NCBI RefSeq assembly: GCF_004664715.2
Contig: NC_051068.1
Span: 131,212,716-131,276,715, forward strand
Direction of reading: 5' to 3'
From: Peromyscus leucopus
Lineage: Eukaryota; Chordata; Mammalia; Rodentia; Cricetidae
DNA: 64,000 nucleotides
The stretch's first letter is position 1. Every line of letters begins with the position of its first letter. The translations under genes and the position numbers were made by a program. Shown here in pieces: positions 56,350 through 64,000 of this stretch. Under the pieces are notes generated by a model. That model saw only the letters and a list, made by a program, of their open reading frames with translations, searched no databases and was not told the DNA's origin.

Positions 56350-56850
56350 TAGACAGTCACTACATAGCCCAGGCAAGCCTTGAGCTTACAATTCTCATGC
56401 TTTATAGCCTTGTGAATGTAGGATTTCAGGTATATGCCAGGATGTCTGACCAAAGTAAATCTTGAGTATAAGTACTGGAAAGAAGAAAAGATAAACCTAA
56501 AGATTCCCCTATGAAAGAAAAACAGTAGAAAGCACTGATGAATTATCTGTAACTGAATTATGTAAATATGTTGTATTTATTTTTAAAGCTAGCTTTTAAA
56601 AAAATAACAAGTCAAAGATAAGTAAGACAGAGGAAATCTCTATGGTCTTAAAGGAATGTCTGGACTTTTTTCTGGGACTTTCAAAATGAACACACATGTT
56701 TAGCCACTTTAATTAGTTTTATATTTTTCATTGTTTTAGAGATAGGTTTATATACACCCCCAAGCTGTCCTCAAACTTGGTATGTAACCTAGGATGATCT
56801 GAACTGCTGAATCTACTGTCCTAACTTCTCATGTACTCTAGGGATACATC
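56350..56850 (-). repeat. Two decayed B1-like fragments
   Basis: 56350-56458 (CTACATAGCCCAGGCAAGCC) and 56745-56850 (GAGATAGGTTTATATACACC) look like old B1/PB1 copies in reverse, separated by unique DNA. Confidence 0.4.
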
Positions 56851-56884
56851 TCTTGTGCATCAGTTTCCTCAGAGATTAAAACCT

Positions 56885-57400
56885 TCCAGGGACACTCCTT
56901 AAACTGAGGGGTAAACAACTCAAAATAAGTTCAGGAAGTCCCTGAAACTGACCAGATTCGCTACATCCCTCACTGCCAAAGTAATAAAAGCTAGGAGTCC
57001 CTCTCAGAGGAATAAGGGAAACTGCAAAGAAGTCTCGGAGACAAGACCAGCCACCTAGAAGAGGCTTAGACCAACTGAGGTACCTGGAAAGTAAACTCTC
57101 CAACCTGTTGAGTTGCCTATAGGCTGAGCAGTGCATTCCAGGTCCACAGCTTTGTGAACTGTCACCCATACTGGGGTGAGCTTGGTGATGCAGCTGTCTT
57201 TGGGTCGTTTCTTCTCCTGAAAGTAACCCCTCAACCATATTCCTGTAAGCAACCCTAATAAAACTCCTTGGTTCACCAAGTTGGACTTTATTGGTATCTG
57301 TATTTTGTGCTTTGTGTTGTGGTGGTGTAGTGGGTTCCCTATGTGGAATGAGTAGCCACGTGTTGTGTTTCCCCAGGAAAAGTTTCGTCATACAACAATG
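56885..57400 (+). mobile_element. Probable ERV LTR with AATAAA signal
   Basis: GC-richer block with the string CCTAATAAAACTCCTTGGTTC at 57249 and an R/U5-like GGACTTTATTGGTATCTG...GGAAAAGTTTCGTCAT end. Layout fits a rodent ERV1 or ERVK LTR in plus orientation. The 171-codon minus-strand frame over it has no protein-family features and is taken as fortuitous. Ends not defined. Confidence 0.5.
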
Positions 57401-57404
57401 TCAT

Positions 57405-57495
57405 GGAGCCTGGCTTATGTGGTGCTTGGGATGGAACCCAGGGCTTTATGTATTCTAGGTGAGCAATTTACAAACTAAGCTTTGTCTCCAGTCCT
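57405..57495 (-). repeat. ID/B4-type SINE
   Basis: Reverse tRNA-like unit: GGTGCTTGGGATGGAACCCAGGG ... CTAAGCTTTGTCTCCAG on the plus strand. Confidence 0.65.
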
Positions 57496-57523
57496 CAGGC
57501 TACTTTAATTTATTACAACAATC

Positions 57524-57715
57524 AAACTGGGTGTGGTGTCCCATGCCTTTGATCCCAGCACTCAGGAGGCAGAAGCACATGGGATCTCTGTGAGTTCAAG
57601 GCCAGTCTGGTTTACAAAGCAACTTCCAGGACAGCCAGGCTGTTAGACAGAGAAACCTTGTCTCAAAAAACCAAAACCAACCAACCAATGAACCTAACAA
57701 ACAAACCCAAAAACA
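57524..57715 (+). repeat. B1 SINE
   Basis: TGGGTGTGGTGTCCCATGCC, CTGTGAGTTCAAGGCCAG and CAGGACAGCCAGGCTG, with an (AACC)n-type tail. Confidence 0.9.
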
Positions 57716-57844
57716 ATAATAACAAATTAATAGGCCAATGCTTTTTCAAAGTAAACAAAATGTGTAAGTAGGAGATAAATTGTAAATTTACACATTATCT
57801 ACCCTCCTTAGAGGAAACTATAGGTAAAGTTTCACATTTACTAT

Positions 57845-57968
57845 TTATGTTAATCTGCTACTGAAGCCCTAACAAAATACAAGTCTGAATGGCTGGACAA
57901 GAGCAGTTTCCTTCTTCACATTCCTGGAGTCTGAAGCACAAGATCAAGGTGTCACCAGATCTAGGCTT
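57845..57968 (-). mobile_element. MLT1/MaLR-like LTR fragment
   Basis: CCCTAACAAAATACAAGTCTGAATGG ... GCACAAGATCAAGGTG is the reverse of a MaLR LTR 3' part. Old, class by general recognition. Confidence 0.45.
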
Positions 57969-57970
57969 CT

Positions 57971-58075
57971 GAGGCCACTGTTTCTCAACCTTGCTAATGC
58001 TGCAACCTTTTAACACAGTTCCTTATGTGTGGTGACCCCCAACCATAAAATTGTTTCATTGCTACTTCATTGTCA
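57971..58075 (+). mobile_element. URR1-like DNA transposon fragment
   Basis: TTTCTCAACCTTGCTAATGC ... GTGGTGACCCCCAACCATAAAATTG is the rodent URR1 (hAT-type) pattern, recognised from general knowledge. Confidence 0.6.
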
Positions 58076-58454
58076 TTGGTTGGGTTTTTCCCCCTCTTTT
58101 TACTCTGTTCACACACATACATACATACACCACCACCAGCAGCAAAAATTTTTTACAAGATTCATCAATGGAAGAAATAAAATAATTTACTAGGTCAACA
58201 TATTAAAATGTCAATTCTTGATAAACTGATCTAAAGATTCATTGTAATCTTAGACAAAATTCCATCTACAGAGTGTTGTTACATAAGTGCAGAGATGTAT
58301 AAATTTCAGTTTAAGAGGAATCATAGGTCTTTGTGTAAAGCAGAACAATAAAGCTTTAGATTAAAAGCATAGGAGAATATCTTCATGAAATTGAAGTAAT
58401 TTTAAAATGTAGTTGTCACATAAAGCAATAAAAAGGAAGACTGATATATCAAGT

Positions 58455-58600
58455 TTAATGGATATGATGGCACATACCTATAATATGAAATACTTGTGAG
58501 GTTGGTGCAAGAATATTGAAAGCTTGAGGTCAGTCTTGAACACATAGTGAGTTCAAGGCCACTTTGGTACCTTACCAAGACTCTGCCTCAAAATAAAAAC
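58455..58600 (+). repeat. Degraded B1-like SINE
   Basis: GATGGCACATACCTATAAT ... GAGTTCAAGGCCACTTTGG ... CTGCCTCAAAATAAAAAC. Confidence 0.6.
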
Positions 58601-58607
58601 ATAAAAC

Positions 58608-58671
58608 ACTAAGGATGCAGCTCAGTATAAGATCAGCCTATTATGCACAAAACTAGGTTCTATCTTTAGTA

Positions 58672-58715
<44 letters not shown>
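58608..58715 (+). repeat. ID-type SINE with (CA)n
   Basis: AGGATGCAGCTCAGTATAAG ... TTCTATCTTTAGTAACACAC, then a CA run to 58715 with one CAAACA interruption. Confidence 0.7.
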
Positions 58716-58719
<4 letters not shown>

Positions 58720-59148
58720 CTGCTTATGAAAAAACTGCTAAGAGAAAAGATAAGCTATAATCCTGAAAATAGATCTGCATTTAGAGTATATAAAAAATTC
58801 CCACAAATACATAAGAAAAGGCAACCAGTTTAAATATTTAAAAATTAATTAAATATTTCTTTAAATCATATATGTGACCACAAGTCATCAGCATTAAACA
58901 AATTGAAATCCCTAAGGATGTGCTCCTATGTTCCCACCAGAATGACTCAAATTTGAGACTAGCAATGCTGAGTGATGGTGAATATGGAGAATAACTGGAG
59001 CTCACATTTCTCATATGAGTGTATGTTGGCATACCACTTTGAGGTATTGTTGGGCCATATACAGTAATACCAAGAGTTCCTGCATTTATTTATATGTTGA
59101 ATAGGATGATTGTGTGTCTACCAAAAGATGAATATAAGAATGCTCATG
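58720..59148. other. Apparently unique DNA
   Basis: Nothing recognised. Confidence 0.35.
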
Positions 59149-59149
59149 A

Positions 59150-59342
59150 TAGTTTTTATTATTAATAGTCTCAAATGAAACAATTCAAATATTACATGAA
59201 TTGCAACATAGTTATACATTAAATGAAATAAACTAATGATCTTGGACTTCCAGCCTCAGAGCTGAGAGAAAATAAAACCTTTGTTGTTTGATTCACAATC
59301 TATAATACTTTTTTATGACAGTCCTCACAAATTAATACAATA
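59150..59342 (+). mobile_element. MLT1/MaLR-like LTR 3' fragment
   Basis: CTTGGACTTCCAGCCTCAGAGC ... GAGAGAAAATAAAACC ... TTTATGACAGTCC matches the 3' portion of a MaLR LTR. Confidence 0.5.
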
Positions 59343-60449
59343 TTCATAAGTAAAAACTCATCAATGTATTAGCTATGGTATATATAGTTTGGTTAAGCAG
59401 TAACTTTAAAATTAAAGCAAACTCTTGTTTCCTCTTGGCAAACAGCCCAACTTTTTGCCAGCACATCCATTCTACTCTTACAGTTTTCTGCATGCTCAGC
59501 ACTAGTTTTGATTGTCTTTTTGTCTCCATACCAGACTCTTCAACAATAGCATTCTGCCTCATGTTTCCAAAGGAAAAAACAGAAGAATAGGGTATTGAGG
59601 GTTGTTGAAAACTGTATGATTTTGTTTTTTTCAACACTGAAGTAAGCTGCAAAACCAGACTCTCATTTCTGGATCAACCAGTAACCTTTGAGCAACTCTG
59701 ATGTTTGTCTTCCCTTCCTTGTGTAACTGCTTTCTCTTACAGACAATAGTGATAATTATAATTGGAAAGACCTCCAAGGTTGTGAATATTACTGAGATAG
59801 CATCTTAAAGTTGTATGAAAATGGTTCTACACAAATAAAGGGAAGGTGTTATTATCACCAGTCTAGTAATAAACATGATTTAAAATGATAGCTTTCAGAG
59901 ATGTATAATCTTAATGACTTTTTTTTCCTCTGCCTTTGTGTTCCTGTTTCACATGGCTATAGGACTTCAGCTCAGTTTGCCAGGATCACACATGTACCAA
60001 CTCTTCAGCTAGACCATAATTTGTAATTGTTACTATTCTTTGATCTTAACTTTATCCATCTATATAGTTTTCTTTATTTGAAAAGTAACTACTCACATTT
60101 CATAACAACTAGAATTATCTTTTTTCTCTGAAGACTTGTTGGGAGTTTTTCTTCTCCTCTAATGCAAAATAAACTACTCTCTCCTTATTCCTGTCCCAAA
60201 ATGTTAACATAGCCCTATGTGATAACACAATAACATCTATTGTTGCTACTACAGCAGGCCTTTAAGTAGTGTCACCCTGTCAAGACTCTGATCTAAGTCC
60301 TTAATGTATATTAAAACTTAAAATCCTAGCAGCAATCATACAAATCTGCTACTATGAAGAGAAATGAGGTGTAAATGGTATAAATGATTTCTCAAAGGTC
60401 ACAGGGAGTAAATTCCAAGTGTATGGTAGCCCCAGTGAAATGCACAAAT
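59343..60449. other. Apparently unique DNA
   Basis: No gene or repeat recognised; opposed short frames at 59344-59652 have no family features. Confidence 0.35.
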
Positions 60450-60451
60450 TG

Positions 60452-60735
60452 GTTACTGTGATTTGAATGTAGCCCCAGTTCATATATGGACATTTAATCT
60501 CCAATTTTGTATTAATAGTATTGAGGGGTAGGGATTTGAGGGTGGGTAGTTAGAATTAGGAAGAGTCATTAAGAGGACAGGCCTTATGTGCCCCATTATA
60601 GGATGCCTTCAATCATGTTAGCAAGAAAACTTGATGCCAGGCAGAGCAGTCACTATGCTCCATCAAATAAGCTTCTGTTCTGCTATTTATCTAAATTCAT
60701 GAATTTGTTATACTAACAGAAAAATACTATGACAG
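60452..60735 (+). mobile_element. MaLR (MST-like) LTR
   Basis: TACTGTGATTTGAATGTAGCCCC ... GTATTGAGGGGTAGGG ... CTTCTGTTCTGCTA ... GTTATACTAACAGAAAAATAC follows the order of an MST/MT-type LTR. Old. Confidence 0.6.
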
Positions 60736-60889
60736 TGCTTAATAAATGTCTGCTGAATAGGAAGATGGCTGAATAAATACAAATGACTTAACTTTCATAC
60801 CCAGAAAGTACCTACAACATTGTGTTAAATGATCTGAGAAATCTAAAATTCCAAGGAATTCTCAAATATATCTTAAAAGACTAGATTTA

Positions 60890-61070
60890 TCTTTTTATGT
60901 GTGTTGTGCTAGGCATGGAACCAAGACCTCACCCATGAGAGCCAAATATAAGTGTTCTATCACTGAGCCACATGCCTAATGCTTCAATTTTTATGTTGAG
61001 AAGGCTTCACTAAATTTCAAAGGTTGCTCTGGAACTATCCTCCAGTCTTAGCCTCCCAATGTTTTAGTCT
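60890..61070 (-). repeat. ID/B4 and B1-like fragments
   Basis: 60890-60982 is a reverse tRNA-like unit (GTGTTCTATCACTGAGCCAC). 60985-61070 is an old B1-like piece (CTCCAGTCTTAGCCTCCCAATG). Confidence 0.5.
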
Positions 61071-63069
61071 AAGTCTAATAATATTTGGAAGAAAGTGTTC
61101 ATTTTCAGGTTTTTCTGGGATATTAGTTTGACTTTTTATTTGGTTTTCTTTCTGCAAATCTTGAGTACAAAGATAACTAAAGAGAAAAACCTTGCCTGTT
61201 TTTATAAAAGGCACTATAAAAATTAAATAGGCATTTCATACATATATACATATATGTAAATATATGTGCACACATAATATATCAGTGTTTAGAATATAGA
61301 AGACCTTAAGGGTTGTTACTTAGCTGTTATTAGAGTAAAAATCAGAATATAGTAACTATTAAGTGCCTGAACTTTGTTGCTTCACTGATTGAGCTAAATT
61401 TTTGCTTAAATATGATCAGCTTTATGATTTTGAGCCAAAGCTTTTTCTTGTGGTTAGAGTACTGCATGAAACAGAATAGCAGTTGTATTTATCTCTAAGG
61501 TTGTGGTTATACTTGAAACATTTAGTCCTCATCACAACTACCTGACATTCACAGTATCATGCTATTTTAGTTCTAAGGGTTGTGTACTTGGACACTGTAC
61601 TTCACTTCACATAAGGGCTATTACATAGTATGTACAAGTGTTTGTTGTTATTATGATACTTATTTATGGTTTCTGACATGCTCAGTACTTGCTCACAACA
61701 TTGATAAGAAAGTCTAGATATTTGGAGGATTTTCATGTTGGGTTTCTAGATAACTAGCCTTTGAATTAAGTAATGTAACAGCCCAAACACTGCAAGACAG
61801 TAGCTTGGTGAAACCTTCACAGGATTAATCGAATTGTTCCAAAAGCTAAGTTACAAGTAGTAAGACCTGAAGTAGAATATGAATTATACATAATGAGCTT
61901 AAACAAGTATCTTGGAGAATCTGGGTACAAAGGTCATTAGATATTAGATATCATTACTCAGTGAGATTTTGTTATTGTGGCCTTTATAAGGCAGCCTTGA
62001 TTCATAAGCAATAGGAAGACATTGATGAGTCTATTCCTATTATGTTCAGAAAGTAAGGAAGACAGATCAGTGTTTTATAATAATGTATACACTGGACTGT
62101 CTATTTTAGGAAGCCAGAGAGTGGAGACCTGATAGACAAGGTATTCTACAGTCCAAGTTAGAGAGGTGATGAGGGTCAACCTTGCAGAGAAGAAAGGCTA
62201 GCTCTTCATGAATAAGGTAGTGGAATCTGGTTGAGGTAACTGGTAGGATGTATGGGTCATAGAAAAACAATGACTTTGAATTATGTAGCTTGAGTCACTG
62301 GAATGCTGGAAAGACTTTATTTGGTGGCACATATGGTTCCTCTAGGCAGAAAAGTCAAGGAAACATTTGACTGTATAGGTTCAAAGTTTAGGTATGAGGT
62401 CTAGTTCAAAGATATTGATTACTCACACACTTTGAGAAAAAAGAAGTGAAGGAGAAACTTCTCAGAATTACTAGTGAGTAGAGGAGCTGGAGCCAGTTTA
62501 AGAAAAGATGCTAGATCAGTAAGAGAAAATAAGAGAGAGCAAAGTTGCTGAAGCTGGGGAAGGGAGGAATGTTATAAGATGTCAAGTAGGAACATGAACA
62601 GAGAATTCACTGGTGGCATCTGCCAGACAGTCAGAGGAACACTAGGTCTGGGATCTATATTATGAAAATGGTTGGGGATGACAGCAGAAGTGAGGTTCCA
62701 AAGACAGCAAAGGGAACTTCCCAGAAGTTGGATCCTAAGGGAAAGAATTCATTGAAGACAATGGGTAGGAAATGAAAGGCTTAAGGGGAAAAAGAATTTT
62801 CACTGCAGGAAAACTTGAAAGACTAAGGGTAGATATGAAACAAAAGTCACTGAAAAAGAAAATTCTAGAAGGTGATAGAAGGTAATATTGGTGATAGCAA
62901 ACCTCTGTTTTCTATGCCAGATATATGACATCTTATAAACATACACTATATATGAGCGAAATGAAAGAAGTATCATCAAAGCATTTGGATTTCAATTGTG
63001 AGGTTAGTTATGTATCACAAATAGTGAATCTTCTACCTCATAAATTGCTACTTAAAATGGATATTTATA
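61071..63069. other. Apparently unique DNA, 2.0 kb
   Basis: No gene or young repeat recognised. 62095-62230 has the purine-rich, imperfect look of an old interspersed repeat but I cannot name it. Confidence 0.35.
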
Positions 63070-63260
63070 AGATTTGGAGAGATGGCTCAGCAAATAAAAG
63101 CACTTGCTGTTAAAGCCAATGACCTCAGGTCTGTCCCCCCAAACCAACATGATGGAAAAAAAGAATTTATTTACATATGTTGTCCTCTGACCTCCAAACA
63201 CATACTGTGGCATGCATGGAACCCCCCCCCACAGTAAATAAATAAATTAATAAATACTTG
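63070..63260 (+). repeat. B2/4.5S-H-like SINE
   Basis: GGAGAGATGGCTCAGCAAATAAAAG head, CCAATGACCTCAGGTCTGTC, CCTCTGACCTCCAAACACATAC body, and an AATAAATAAATTAATAAATA tail. Confidence 0.88.
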
Positions 63261-63942
63261 TAAAGTACCTAAAACTCTTGGGCAAAGAAGAATTCACAGC
63301 ATGACAACAAAATAATAAAAACTATAGGTAGCAATTTATAGATTATCTGAGTCAAAATTAGTTTTATGCTGCATGTCTTCTATGTAAAGTGTATTTTTCA
63401 AAGGTGCATTCAACATACTGTGGAATTTTATTTAACAATTACTTGCACGAGTCATTTAACTTGAAAATTGGTTTTCACGTTGGAAAATCCCTTAGCAGAA
63501 AATACTATAATCAAAGAAAGAATTGTCAATACTTAAGGTTCATTGGAGGAAATTTGCTCTGAATTGGAGTCAAGTCACAAGAAAGAGACAAGAGTAAGCC
63601 ATATGAAGAGGAGAGATCTACAAACTCCAAAATGCTTATCGCAGAAACAACAAGGAAAGCTTTTCTGAACTCAAAGGGAGAAGGAATGAACATCTGGAGA
63701 TGACAGGGCTTGAATTATACTTACTTTCAGAGCCTTGCATGGTATTTTCTTTAAGTTGTCTCTTTTGGTGGGTTCAAGATATAGTCGACATAAAGGAGAA
63801 CAAAGCTGAGACTAGGTCACAGGGCCTTCCACATGAGGTCCCTGGTAGCATCTGTTGAAATCTCTCAAATGATGTATTTGGTGACAAGATATCTTGCATC
63901 TACTTGAGAATTTCAGGTCCTTAGTTTACTAGCAGTGTGTGG
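63261..63942. other. Apparently unique DNA
   Basis: Nothing recognised. Confidence 0.35.
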
Positions 63943-64000
63943 TGCTGTGAATATTGCTCTGTATAAATAAAATGCTGATTGGCCAGTAGCCAGGCAGGAA
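63943..64000 (+). mobile_element. Type-1 LTR, cut by the window end
   Basis: TGCTGTGAATATTGCTCTG, AATAAAATGCTGATTGGCC and AGTAGCCAGGCAGGAA: the first 58 bp of a type-1 LTR. Whether it is solo or part of a provirus cannot be seen. Confidence 0.88.

Noticed and set aside
56876..57391. 171-codon minus-strand open frame, the longest in the window
   Set aside because: It lies across an LTR-like block on the opposite strand, with no recognisable domain; likely chance in GC-richer sequence.

Overview
The window reads as repeat-rich, non-coding rodent DNA, most likely from a cricetid (hamster, vole or deer-mouse type). The evidence is abundant B1, B2/B3 and ID SINEs, young L1 3' ends of the rodent type, long CA/CT microsatellites, and many copies of two class-II (ERVK-like) LTR families with exact 6-bp target-site duplications (TSDs). 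B1 copies carrying the GCGCCTTTCC variant fit Cricetidae. I see no host exon I can defend, no structural RNA gene, no CRISPR array and no bacterial feature.

Layout. 1-16670: scattered SINEs, microsatellites, three L1 3' ends (one 5'-inverted by twin priming and later split by a gamma-type LTR), and solo LTRs. 17178-33585: one large nest of endogenous retroviruses. The oldest (D) is seen as an RNase H/integrase remnant on the left and a short remnant on the right. Inside it sits a betaretrovirus-like provirus (B, 18239-33273) with degraded gag, pro and pol. B's pro-pol is split by a non-autonomous provirus (A, 21689-27093). A is in turn split by a short, young-looking non-autonomous provirus (E, 23956-25905) and carries an L1 3' end. 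B also received two solo LTRs. B's 3' non-coding part contains a piece of a host mRNA, recognisable as Cox15 (haem A synthase), in the sense orientation. 34945-36433: a third relative (C), internally deleted, with a B1 inserted in it. 39200-64000: more solo LTRs, SINEs, L1 and MaLR-like remnants between stretches of apparently unique DNA.

Two LTR types recur. Type 1 (TGCTGTGG...AGCTACA, about 345-390 bp) belongs to A and E and is found solo many times. Type 2 (about 410-610 bp, ending CTACA) belongs to B; its body contains two B1-derived modules. The A and E internal regions lack gag-pro-pol, so they must have been copied by enzymes from relatives. B is the sort of element that once supplied them, but it is now broken by stops, frameshifts and insertions. 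The internal layout resembles the rodent mys/MysTR/MYSERV group by general knowledge; that family name is inference, not a database result.

The most notable items are the Cox15 fragment inside a retrovirus, a roughly 250-bp direct repeat flanking provirus B where a 6-bp TSD is expected, the four-level nest, and the young provirus E.
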